Shown in pieces: positions 34,877 through 46,521 of a stretch of DNA of 64,000 nucleotides. The stretch lies in assembly GCA_035041965.1 (NCBI GenBank), contig JAPYMA010002831.1, positions 186,001-250,000 of the forward strand. Reading direction: 5' to 3'. Position numbers and translations under genes: made by a program. The DNA is from Anisakis pegreffii (Eukaryota; Nematoda; Chromadorea; Rhabditida; Anisakidae). Positions within the stretch are counted from its first letter, which is position 1; the number at the start of each line of letters is the position of its first letter. The notes below the pieces were generated by a model. The model was not told the origin of the DNA and ran no database searches. It worked only from the letters and a program-made list of their open reading frames with translations.

Positions 34877-35097
34877 GTGTGTGCCATTTTATTGCTTACA
34901 GTTTACTTTGCTTGTGGTGGCAATAAGCCTTCTCGTAATCACATTTCATGAATCGGTTCTAGGAGGTATCAACTTCTCGAATCATCTCAACTGCCTTCTT
35001 TAACAGTACTAGTGAATATGGAAATCGCATTACGTTACTTTCAGATGATCATTACATACAAGTCTTGTTAGTATCATGATGGTATTCGACATGGTAC

Positions 35098-35557
35098 ATC
35101 CTCCTATTGCTAATATAAATGTATTGATTGCTCTGTAGTGATCAATTTGTATGAAGGAGCGCGACTGCGCTATCGAATTGAGATAGACTCCTCAGAAAAG
35201 ACAAATTGCTCAACAAAATATATGTTTCGTTGAATGAGGAGATCCAGCTGGATCGACTGATGCAAAAAAATTCAAATGTTAGCGGTTAAACATGAGAAGA
35301 CGGTAGCCTTCAAGGTTACACCCGAGATATTATTAATTAAATGCCTATACCTCCTCAACAAGGCCAAATTGCTCAGTAAGATTTTCAATATTCTGAATCT
35401 AGAGGTTTTGCTGGATCGAACGTGAAAAGAAATTCGCAAATTTCCGTGCAAACCTGCGAAGACAGTTAGCTCGAAGATCGCAATCCTCCTATTGCTAATA
35501 TAAATGTATTGATTGCTCTGTAGTGATCAATTTGTATGGAATGAGCGCGACTGCGCT
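35098..35557. repeat. Pair of 74-bp direct repeats, 385 bp apart
   Basis: ATCCTCCTATTGCTAATATA and the following 54 bp to GCGCGACTGCGCT occur at 35098-35171 and again at 35483-35557, nearly identical. Between them two degenerate modules share AAATTGCTCA and GCTGGATCGA blocks, so an older tandem structure of about 190 bp is likely. Confidence 0.75.
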
Positions 35558-35564
35558 CACATTC

Positions 35565-35935
35565 AATTCCCCACTGCGTCAATAATTTTTGATATTTTTG
35601 CGGTTGCATCCTTCCAAAAACTTTTCGAATCCGTAAAATTTTTGCCATTAAATAAACGAGCAATTTTTTTGAATATCGGTCGGCTCTCAGAACGAATCGA
35701 TGCGATGTCGAACTTTGACTTCTGGCGTCATGTTTGGTCCTTCAATGCCCTTCACAGATCCAACGTTACGAATTGTTTTTTGGCGTCCGGAATGTCCAGT
35801 AGCTACGGTCGGCGTGCGTAAGCCGATTATCTCAACCTCATTCTCAAATGCGCTTCGCAAATCCATCTTTGCGAATTGTCTTTTACTGTCCGGAATGTCC
35901 GGAAGCTGCGATTCGCGTATATAAGCCGATTATTT
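35565..35935 (-). pseudogene. Degenerate coding fragments and 105-bp duplication
   Basis: On - the segment reads coding-like pieces in different frames: TVATGHSGRQKTIRNVGSVK, then GIEGPNMTPEVKVRHRIDS, then NGKNFTDSKSFWKDATAK. On + the block 35755-35827 is repeated at about 35860-35932 (TCCGGAATGTCC, TAAGCCGATTAT). It is probably a decayed repeat protein or mobile element. No family is recognised. Confidence 0.35.
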
Positions 35936-38007
35936 TAAACTGTAATTAATTTCAGGTGTTCTTCGTATTTTCGACTGTTCGCTTGCTAGCCATTGGTAAT
36001 TGGTTAGTGGTTAATGAGCGAATAGTCAAACAAACGAAGAACCGGTGCCCCCTACCATAACCGAAATATTTTTTTTCGTTGAAATTTCATTTTTGAATCG
36101 AACGAAGAAATTAAATGATACTTATAGTCTATATCTATCTTTTGCTTTATCCTCTTGTCTCATTTTACTTCTGCATGTCTGAGCCTTTTCGGAGTTTGTT
36201 CTGCCGTCCAGAAGTTGTAAGACACTTATATGCGTCGTCACAAAATTAATTCAGATCTCTTCCAAGTCATTTCATTTGTAAGTGGAAAGCATTTGATCAA
36301 TAGGAACTTATCATGAATTATTGACGCAGTGGAGAATTGAATCTGAGACCTTCAGTGCATTGAGCAATTGTGTGAAACAATTAACAATTGTGTGAAAGAG
36401 CCAATGAACAATATCTTATCAAAGCAATCAGCTATCATTACTTAAAATAAACCATATGCTGATGCTCTAGCTTCCAGCGGAGGCAAAAGTTCCAAATTCA
36501 GTCTTGCCTTCGATGATACAATTTCAATTAGTTGTTCAGAGATCAAAGCTGTTTACATTGATATGTCCTCAATACAACGGAATTTTTCTGAATGCACGAC
36601 GTCAAAAAGCGTCAAACGATGTTCCATACTTACAATGCTTTAAACACGCACGTATACACCTACGCACGCACGCATCTGATGCATGATACTCAAGATTCAT
36701 GGATGCCTCTGCATCTCTACTCTCTCCTATATTCCCATTCTATTTTCTTTCTTACTAGTCATCGCAATGCTATTTCGACAATTTTCGGCTTGATGACGAA
36801 AGCAAACACCCTACCTGTCCATCGATTTTTAGCCACCATGATGGCTTAAAATCACATTTAATTAAGTTACAATGACTGTACGACTGCTTGCATTTTTTGA
36901 TATTCATTAGAGTCACTATACCCAATTTTTTATCAGTTTTAATTTTTTCAATTCACTCGTTAGTATTGTGGCATAATAATATGTGCTTTTTTGATCATCT
37001 CGTTCTAATCATAGTGCACTCTGTGATCTGCCAGTGGTCTGTCAGTGGTACCATACCAATTGATCACCACAGATCATATCAAAGTGACTGCCTTACTCAT
37101 TACATTGATGTATTCATTTACTTCTATCATGTATGGCTTGTGCGGTTGAGCAATGGTGCGTGATAGATAATTATATATGTTATTCAAGATTTCAGTCCGT
37201 TCATGTTTTTTCTGATATAATTCGACATTGAGCCTTAAAAGTTTCGAGTTCAAATAATCTTCCAATTTGTCATGGCTATCAATATCATATTGTTTGATAG
37301 ATCGATGATTGTATAGATTAAGGAGAGATGTAATAAACTGATGTGTTCTTCTAAAGAGCTGAGGGTGGAAAGGTCATCTGGACCCAATCTTCGACTTTAG
37401 TTTAAATGCTGAAATGTGCTAACATTTGGTAGAATTTAAGTGATATCATCATAAATCATCACCACCGCTGTATTTGCGTAGAACATTAATAATATGTGCG
37501 AATGTTTTATAACTGATAAGTGTGTCATCATTAAGCATCCTACTGAACCGCATATGATGAAAATGCGACTTAGTCATTTAATATCGTTTCAGACGTGCAC
37601 ACTTATGAAAGTAAGCGAGCGAGCGAACATATTACGGTAGTCGTCATTGGAAGCGAGATCCATCGTGATTGGTCGAATTTATTGCAGCAAATTACGATAA
37701 CTTCAACTAAGGTTGGAAATTGAATTATTTTTGTGATGATTTAATTTTTTAGTTGCTGGTTTGAATTGCCTTTATTTTTAGTTAGTCTTGTTAACTCCTC
37801 TTGATCTGATATGAATATACCATATACTCGGTGAGTGTGAATACTCTCTATTAAATGTTTTGACGTACTCTATGAAACAGTTTCATGATAACAAACGTAA
37901 TATTAACAGAGATGTTGGTATTTTTGGTACTGTAATAATGCAATGTATGCCTGGAAATGATACATTTTGTCAGCATTAAACTGTCATCCAATTCTAGCTG
38001 GACTTAC
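35936..38007. other. No gene seen
   Basis: AT-rich sequence with only short open frames and no recognisable repeat. Confidence 0.4.
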
Positions 38008-38111
38008 CAATTGTTTCAACTCTTCTGTCACCTTCGATGGATGACCGGATACGGCGATCGATGGTGGTGGTTCGACCGTGTTCGATGGCAACAACAAGAT
38101 GGATCGTCAGT
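38008..38111 (-). CDS. Isolated exon candidate
   Basis: A 104-bp GC-richer block lies between acceptor GGGAATTGTTATAG and consensus donor CAATTG|GTAAGTCC. Read with one leading base, the frame stays open (HLVVAIEHGRTTTIDRRIRS). Another frame gives VEPPPSIAVSGHPSKVTEEL, but a TGA lies near its start. Both splice sites are strong; the frame is unsettled and the parent gene unknown. Confidence 0.42.
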
Positions 38112-39789
38112 CTATAACAATTCCCATATCAACAACGATATCAAATTAACAACAATCACTTAACAATAATCAGCAACATACATGATACGATAGCGACAAG
38201 ATAACAATATGACAACAGTGTGGTACGACAATATACATACCTTAATATGATACGATAGCGCGAGGAAGCGCGGGGTTAGCGAGTTTCAACATAAACTTTC
38301 ATTTATTTCCCTCTTCATCGAAACTTAAATAAATAAAAGAGCAGCCCTCCCCCCCTTTTTTTATTACTTATTTTCATTTATATTTGAACTTAAGGACAAA
38401 AAATAAAATTGAGTTGTGGTCAGTGACCACTTTTGGCATGCTTAATTTATGATCGATTCGTTCAATTGTAAATTGTATGTTTGTGAATTATATGTTTGTT
38501 TATGCTATCAATTACTTGTAAGTCGTATACTGTTTGGATGTAACACATTGAGAATAAGTGACAATACAGTGACACATATTATCGTGTATTGTGTTATGAT
38601 ATGAAACATTGTTTTCTGTCGAAATGTGTTTTGCAATACTGAAGATGCTTACGTCGCCTCGTAGCTTTTAACTGGGGGGTTTTTTAGTGACTTTCAATTC
38701 AGTTATTAATGTTATTGCGCTGCATTATTGTTATTAGCGTTCATTGTAATGTATTTTGGTCACTGTATTGTCACATGATGAGAAGTTTAGGGGTCGTTAA
38801 ACTATCGATATCAATCTTTTCTTGAAGGCATCCACATATTTCTGGTACCCTTTGGGATGGGGTCTGAACGGGACAGCGGTCTTCTCTAAATGTCGCATTT
38901 AATCCCCTCACACATGAGAGAACAGTTCAATATCAAAAAAAAATTAAACAAATTCTGAGTCAAGCTACGACTTCATTGATTTTATTTTTCATTTATTCGT
39001 TAATATTGTGAATTGGTTGATTGTTATACATATTATTATGTTTATTGTCAACAGCTGTTATGAATGTTTTCATTATTTATTTATTTATTTATTTATTCAT
39101 TTATTGATGAATTTGTTTATTCATTCATTCATTTTGTGTATCAATCGCTGTTATCAATGATCTTTTTGTAGGGGATGTTGGTAGGGCAAAGGAGGGATGC
39201 GGCACGTAATGACCCGCTTAACTCCGGAGCCAGAGGTAGGGACTTGGACTGGCCCTATATATGGCCCATCCGACCTAATCGAAATTTTTTTCTGTTTGTG
39301 CACCTCGTCATTCCCCTCCCCTCCCACAATGTGGACTCTATTATGTGAACCTGTGTTGAACTCTAACGAGAGTAGGATATCTTCTGATATTTATTGAGGT
39401 AGCTATCGCAGTTCTCACTTAATTTGACTTAGCTTAGTCCTAATTGGCACAAGAATGACTATTAAAGCTCACTGATTGTGAGTCAAAAATTTGAAACTAC
39501 ATGAATGCAACTTTACCATCAGTTGACGTACCGTTTAGTGGTTTGGCATCGCTTGAGACTGACTGACCGCGATTTGAATTTGACAACATTCAACTTGACA
39601 TGGACTTGAACTGACCTGACCAAACTTAGGCGTGCGATTCACAGAAGTATTTAGTCATCTATGCACAATCCAATAGCAGAAACCTAGTAAATTCTTAGCT
39701 GAGAAACAGGCTCTCAGACCTGATCGCTCGTTAGAGTTAGAGGTATCGCATAAGAGAATAGTAATTTAGTTCGTTGCGGCAGGAACTGT
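38112..39789. other. No gene seen; contains a (TTTA)n tract
   Basis: It holds an ATTT/TTCA simple repeat at about 39074-39135. There is also a GC-richer patch at 39180-39340 with a TATATATGG motif, and a polypurine-like AACTGGGGGG at about 38672. These could be decayed LTR-element pieces, but no open frame supports this. Confidence 0.4.
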
Positions 39790-42700
39790 TGCAGGTGTTG
39801 ACAATAGTTGCACTGGCATATCAAAAGAAGAAAAATATTCCTATAAAACTGAGTTTCATGAACGTAGGGTATGAATAGCCTTATGAAGTTAGCGGTAGGT
39901 CTGGAAAGTTCGCCTGGACTACTCATCCTGTAGAGTCGAGTTGCTGACTGGTGACTCGAAGTCTCAGGTGTTTGTGGTTATTTGCCGAAGCTTATCTATT
40001 AGCTAGTGTCATGATGGCATTCATACAATTCTATGATGATATCCTTATGTCCCTTGCCAGTGTAGTTATCTTTCATCACTTGTGCGGCTAAGATACTCGA
40101 TAAGCTCATACAATCCACTCGAATGGTCTAAAGTTATCGTATTGAAAATAACGTATTAGTTAGTTTCTGGGAGAGCTATCATCAGGTGTTGATAATGGCT
40201 GTGCTGGCATTTCAAATGAAGAAAATATTCCCTAGAAATTGAGTTTCACTAACGTAGGGTATGAATCGCCTTATGAAGTTAGCGGTAGGTCTGGAAAGTT
40301 CGCCTGGACCACTCATCCTGTAGAGTCGAGTCGCTAACTGGTGACTCGAAGTCTCAGGTGTTTGTGGTTACTCGCCGAAGCTTATCTATTAGCTAGTGTC
40401 ATGATGGCATTCATACAATTCTATGATGATATCCTTATGTCCCTTGCCAGTGTAGTTATCATTCATCACTTGTGCTACTATGATATTCGATAACCTTCTA
40501 CAATCCACTGGAATGGTCTAAAGTTATCGTATTGAAAATAACGTATTAGTTAGTTTCTGGGAGAGCTATCATCAGGTGTTGATAATGGCTGTACTGGCAT
40601 TTCAAATGAAGAAAATAATCCCCAGAAATTGAGTTTCACTAACGTAGGGTATGAATCGCCTCATGAAGTTAGCGGTAGGTCTGGAAAGTTCGCCTGGACC
40701 ACTCATCCTATAGAGTCGAGTCGCTAATTGGTGACTCGAAGTCTCAGGTGTTTGTGGTTACTCGCCGAAGCTTATCTATTAGCTAGTGTCATGATGGCAT
40801 TCATACAATTCTATGATGATATCCTTATGTCCCTTGCCAGTGTAGTTATCATTCATCACTTGTGCTACTATGATATTCGATAACCTTCTACAATCCACTG
40901 GAATGGTCTAAAGTTATCGTATTGAAAATAACGTATTAGTTAGTTTCTGGGAGAGCTATCATCAGGTGTTGATAATGGCTGTACTGGCATATCAAATAAA
41001 GAAAATATTCCCTAAAAATTAAGTTTCACTATCGTAGGGTATGAATCGCCTTATGAAGTTAGCGGTAGGTCTGGAAAGTTCGCCTGGACCACTCATCCTG
41101 TAGAGTCGAGTCGCTAATTGGTGACTCGAAGTCTCAGGTGTTTGTGGTTACTCGCCGAAGCTTATCTATTAGCTAGTGTCATGATGGCATTCATACAATT
41201 CTATGATGATATCCTTATGTCCCTTGCCAGTGTAGTTATCTTTCATCACTTGTGCGGCTAAGATACTCGATAAGCTCATACAATCCACTCGAATGGTCTA
41301 AAGTTATCGTATTGAAAATAACGTATTAGTTAGTTTCTGGGAGAGCTATCATCAGGTGTTGATAATGGCTGTACTGGCATTTCAAATGAAGAAAATATTC
41401 CCTAGAAATTGAGTTTCACTAACGTAGGGTATGAATCGCCTTATGAAGTTAGCGGTAGGTCTGGAAAGTTCGCCTGGACCACTCATCCTGTAGAGTCGAG
41501 TCGCTAACTGGTGACTCGAAGTCTCAGGTGTTTGTGGTTACTCGCCGAAGCTTATCTATTAGCTAGTGTCATGATGGCATTCATACAATTCTATGATGAT
41601 ATCCTTATGTCCCTTGCCAGTGTAGTTATTGTACGTCTTTAGTGCTAATAAGGTACTCACTAAGTTTCAGAATTCCGTTCAAATGGGATGTGAAGCATTA
41701 TAGGTTCATCAGTTTTGTTGTGATAGCTACACTGGCATATCAAAGGAAGAAAAATATTCCTATAAAATTGAGTTTCACTAACGTAGGGTATGAATCGCCT
41801 TATGAAGTTAGCGGTAGGTCTGGAAAGTTCGCCTGGACCACTCATCCTGTAGAGTCGAGTCGCTAACTGGTGACTCGAAGTCTCAGGTGTTTGTGGTTAC
41901 TCGCCGAAGCTTATCTATTAGCTAGTGTCATGATGGCATTCATACAATTCTATGATGATATCCTTATGTCCCTTGCCAGTGTAGTTATTGTACGTCTTTA
42001 GTGCTAATAAGGTACTCACTAAGTTTCAGAATTCCGTTCAAATGGGATGTGAAGCATTATAGGTTCATCAGTTTTGTTGTGATAGCTACACTGGCATATC
42101 AAAGGAAGAAAAATATTCCTATAAAATTGAGTTTCACTAACGTAGGGTATGAATCGCCTTATGAAGTTAGCGGTAGGTCTGGAAAGTTCGCCTGGACCAC
42201 TCATCCTGTAGAGTCGAGTCGCTAACTGGTGACTCGAAGTCTCAGGTGTTTGTGGTTACTCGCCGAAGCTTATCTATTAGCTAGTGTCATGATGGCATTC
42301 ATACAATTCTATGATGATATCCTTATGTCCCTTGCCAGCGTAGTTATCATTCATCACTTGTGCTACTATGATATTCGATAACGTTCTACAATCCACTCGA
42401 ATGGTCTAAAGTTATCGTATTGAAAATAACGTATTAGTTAGTTTTTGAGAGAGCTATCATCAGGTGTTGATAATGGCTGTACTGGCATATCAAATAAAGA
42501 AAATATTCCCTAGAAATTGAGTTTCACTAACGTAGGGTATGAATCGCCTTATGAAGTTAGCGGTAGGTCTGGAAAGTTCGCCTGGACCACTCATCCTGTA
42601 GAGTCGAGTCGCTAACTGGTGACTCGAAGTCTCAGGTGTTTGTGGTTACTCGCCGAAGCTTATCTATTAGCTAGTGTCATGATGGCATTCATACAATTCT

Positions 42701-43905
42701 ATGATGATATCCTTATGTCCCTTGCCAGTGTAGTTATTGTACGTCTTTAGTGCTAATAAGGTACTCACTAAGTTTCAGAATTCCGTTCAAATGGGATGTG
42801 AAGCATTATAGGTTCATCAGTTTTGTTGTGATAGCTACACTGGCATATCAAAGGAAGAAAAATATTCCTATAAAATTGAGTTTCACTAACGTAGGGTATG
42901 AATCGCCTTATGAAGTTAGCGGTAGGTCTGGAAAGTTCGCCTGGACCACTCATCCTGTAGAGTCGAGTCGCTAACTGGTGACTCGAAGTCTCAGGTGTTT
43001 GTGGTTACTCGCCGAAGCTTATCTATTAGCTAGTGTCATGATGGCATTCATACAATTCTATGATGATATCCTTATGTCCCTTGCCAGTGTAGTTATTGTA
43101 CGTCTTTAGTGCTAATAAGGTACTCACTAAGTTTCAGAATTCCGTTCAAATGGGATGTGAAGCATTATAGGTTCATCAGTTTTGTTGTGATAGCTACACT
43201 GGCATATCAAAGGAAGAAAAATATTCCTATAAAATTGAGTTTCACTAACGTAGGGTATGAATCGCCTTATGAAGTTAGCGGTAGGTCTGGAAAGTTCGCC
43301 TGGACCACTCATCCTGTAGAGTCGAGTCGCTAACTGGTGACTCGAAGTCTCAGGTGTTTGTGGTTACTCGCCGAAGCTTATCTATTAGCTAGTGTCATGA
43401 TGGCATTCATACAATTCTATGATGATATCCTTATGTCCCTTGCCAGTGTAGTTATTGTACGTCTTTAGTGCTAATAAGGTACTCACTAAGTTTCAGAATT
43501 CCGTTCAAATGGGATGTGAAGCATTATAGGTTCATCAGTTTTGTTGTGATAGCTACACTGGCATATCAAAGGAAGAAAAATATTCCTATAAAATTGAGTT
43601 TCACTAACGTAGGGTATGAATCGCCTTATGAAGTTAGCGGTAGGTCTGGAAAGTTCGCCTGGACCACTCATCCTGTAGAGTCGAGTCGCTGACTGGTGAC
43701 TCGAAGTCTCAGGTGTTTGTGGTTACTCGCCGAAGCTTATCTATTAGCTAGTGTCATGATGGCATTCATACAATTCTATGATGACATCCTTATTTCCCAT
43801 GCCAGTGCAGCTATTGTATTTCTTTAGTGCTAATAAGGTACTGGATAAGTTTCAGAATTCCATTCAAATAGGATGTGAAGCATTATAGGTTCATCAGTTT
43901 GGTAA
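39790..43905. repeat. Mosaic tandem array of 390- and 359-bp units, 11 copies
   Basis: GTCTCAGGTG recurs at 39961, 40351, 40741, 41131, 41521, 41880, 42239, 42629, 42988, 43347 and 43706. Spacings are 390 bp four times, 359 twice, 390 once and 359 three times. Each unit has a shared core of about 225 bp (GAGTTTCACTAACGTAGGGT to CCAGTGTAGTTAT). This is joined to one of two unrelated-looking linkers: a long linker in two sub-variants (TTTCATCACTTGTGCGGCTA or ATTCATCACTTGTGCTACTA) or a short linker (TGTACGTCTTTAGTGCTAAT). The last copies are nearly identical. The core carries a hairpin: TCGAGTC, a 10-nt loop, then GACTCGA. The short open frames that recur in each copy follow the repeat and do not look like a protein. 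Confidence 0.95.
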
Positions 43906-46118
43906 CGGAATGATATTTAAATACCATCAAATTTTTTGAGTAATCGCCTCTGTTCTTAATAGTTGACCGCTTTCGAGAGCTTATATCCCAGGTCGGGGTT
44001 GAACTGGGTGACTGCGGTTTGGGCTGCGCATAGAAATTAGAATGTTCTCGTTACCGCTAGCACAAGGTCTTCTCAGGCTTGTAATGAGCTGATGTGAGTG
44101 TCCTCAATAAGATGTTTTTGAAGTAGCATTTTTGGGTTAATATTGTGAAATTTTCTCGTAGTTCATAATTTGAGCAAACAGATGCTAAGGTGAGGAATAG
44201 AAAGGCAAGTAGCATTTCTCAGATTGCTCTCACAGCTTCCAACTTTTTTGAGTTGAGCCAAAATGATTTTAGCGATATTTTGTTTTAGAATCGTTTAGAT
44301 CTTTTAGAATATGATCTTTTATCGTAGTTTGTTTTGGATTGTTCGATTGGATGTAACCATTGAAATCGCGTATTTACGTGAATATTTGTTTAATTGTTCT
44401 GTTGCTGTTGTTGTTTACATGATTATTCTGTGTTGCTCTTGTGATTACTTCGTGTTTTCAAGCCTTTATCGCATTGTTCATCCTCTCAATCGTTCATTAC
44501 CGTGTTTTTTATGCTGTCGCGCTGGGCATAATGAGGGGCTGATGGTTGAGACAGAATCGCAAAATGGGTAGAGAACCCCGCAAAAACTATTCGGGTGCAC
44601 TTCGATGTCACATGATAGGGACAGGCTCGCGTTTGAAGCTCTTGCCTGGACGTGAGCTCATAACTTTGCTGAGATTTGGATAAATTTGAGAGTAAAAATG
44701 GTGCGCGACGCGACAGCTGCATAAATTTTTCCACGTGTTGCCACACATTACACCGAAATCGCCTGAAAGGATCAAGAGTTGTCAGGATTTGTCGAGTTCA
44801 GGATCGTTATAGCAGCAGCTGTTGTAGTTTTGTGACGATAGGCTTGAGTAAATTTAAATGCAATACCGGTTCAAATGCAATATCGATGTGAGAAGGCATT
44901 TTGAAAAAAAGAATTGAAAAATGCAAAACGCTGTTACCGATTTAGCAAAGTGCAATTGAATTGAGGAACATTTCATAGGAAGATCGCACGCATAGCTTGA
45001 TTTGAGGAACATCACGTATATGGCGCACATAGCACGTAACTTGTTTTGTTGTAGTCCCGTGCCGATAGGTTTGAATGAATCCAAGTGCAGTATAGGTTCT
45101 AGAACTAGTGGTACAAATTTTGATGGGAAAAACCTTAAGCGTAGTGAGACAGTTGTCGAGGAATAAATCAGCTTCTTTCGATGAACATGGCGATATGACA
45201 AAAGAATTCTGGAATAAGGTAATAGATTCTCTGGGAAGGAGGCAGAGTTTATGAAAGGCATTTAGCGTATCTTTTGGCACAGAATAGGGATGGCAAAGTG
45301 TCACAGTAGAGCCTTTGTGGCATTACGTGTAATGCATGATAGCATAAATTCCTATGATGAGATTAGCATGATAGAGTGAGCATCGCTGTTTGAAAATCAG
45401 TAATATGCACAGAAAGGTTTGCTGTCTCTGACTCATGTTCAATTTTCTTCTTCTGTGAAGAGCATGTAACGTCGAAAAAGACAGTCTGCGTTTCCCTCCG
45501 GCAGTCATGAGTCAGGCTTCGTGTCGAAATCTTCAACAGTTTTCTGTCAGTGTTTCTAAATGCACGTGCATGCTTCTCTTTCCTTCGATCAGCTAAAAAC
45601 TGAGTAAGGAACTTCGTGAATATAACCACACAAGGACAGTAGCAACTGTAACGGTAGATTGCTCAGGTTGAAAGTCTCTTTGTCCTCCGCTCTAGTGGGA
45701 ACCTTCGAAACCTCGGGTTACCCCACCCAGCAGCCAGTAGAAACACCATAATATCTTGAAAATGTGGATTTTGACGTCTAGTGAAGTTTCTAGCGAGATG
45801 ATTTTTTGCTCATATTTTGATAAGGTTGGTGCCAATCGGTTCGGCTTGACGAGTGGACGATGCAGAGCATAAAATTATGACTGTATGAGGAAGTTAGGTC
45901 AGAGAAATCCTCCAAAAGAACAGTCGAACTCAACGTTGGTATTGTTTTTTTTGGCTTCCCTCGGAAGAAACCGCTATGATGATACTTAGAAATAGAGTGA
46001 TGTCACATTTTGCGGTCAGAACACGAGAATGGTTGCAGCTATTGAGGTGATTCGTATTTTATTGCACACAGTGCCTCATTCCAACTCGATTGGTGCCAAG
46101 TTTGTGGCACTTTAAAGA
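43906..46118. other. Repeat-rich intergenic DNA
   Basis: No supported gene. Contains the tRNA-like sequence listed next. It also has a degenerate direct duplication about 228 bp apart: GTTGTAGTTTTGTGACGATA near 44821 and GTTGTAGTCCCGTGCCGATA near 45049. The end (about 46020-46118) probably belongs to the decayed retrotransposon that follows. Confidence 0.45.
43985..44063 (-). repeat. tRNA-like (SINE-like) sequence
   Basis: On - the stretch GTGCTAGCGGTAACGAG resembles an A box. AGTTCAACCCC, about 45 nt later, resembles a B box. Wording between the boxes (TTCTAATTTC) is similar to the element at 18037-18106 (TTCTAGTTTC). No cloverleaf can be drawn, so a tRNA-derived SINE or tRNA relic is more likely than a gene. 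Confidence 0.33.
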
Positions 46119-46521
46119 ATGAATCCGTTGGCCTACGAATATAATCAGAAGATACAGGATAAAATGAAGACGACGAACGATAAGAATGCTTGGGATACAC
46201 CACTTATAGTTGGGGACTGTGTTTTGCTACGACATGATATACCGAAATCAGGAGATTCTAAGAAATTCCACCTGCCATGGACTGGGGTTTATAGGATAAT
46301 TGCTATCACCACCCCCCATTGTCAACTGTTCCACACCACATGCTAACCCTTTTAAAGTACATCTAAATCAAATTAAAAAGTATACCAACATTGAAGGTCC
46401 TGATTGTACCTTGCCCACCATCAGGGAGGAGGAGCGCAGCAAACTGAAAGACGCAAACGCAGAAGAGCAGCAGCTTAGGGAAGGAGTTCACTTTTACATC
46501 ATGAATATACTAAATTCATAA
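46119..46521 (+). pseudogene. LTR-retrotransposon integrase C-terminus, broken
   Basis: The frame from 46119 reads EYNQKIQDK and then VGDCVLLRHDIPKSGDSKKF and LPWTGVYRII. This is the typical C-terminal integrase region of Ty3-like pol: a GDxVxLR core, then PWxGPYxI. The frame shifts near 46310 and continues in a second frame as NPFKVHLNQIKKY, matching the usual VHxNxLKxY ending, then stops at 46519-46521. No upstream reverse transcriptase, protease or LTR is readable nearby, so this is a relic. It is a nematode-type retroelement fragment and not functional. Confidence 0.7.

Noticed and set aside
41642..43692. Five identical short proteins on + and five on -
   Set aside because: They are the same stretch of the tandem array read repeatedly. 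Copies with the long linker break the frame, and no start or splice context supports translation.
44311..44571. CCHC-like knuckle (CFLCCRAGH) suggesting a gag gene
   Set aside because: The last cysteine is missing, the rest is hydrophobic low-quality sequence, and there is no surrounding gag character.
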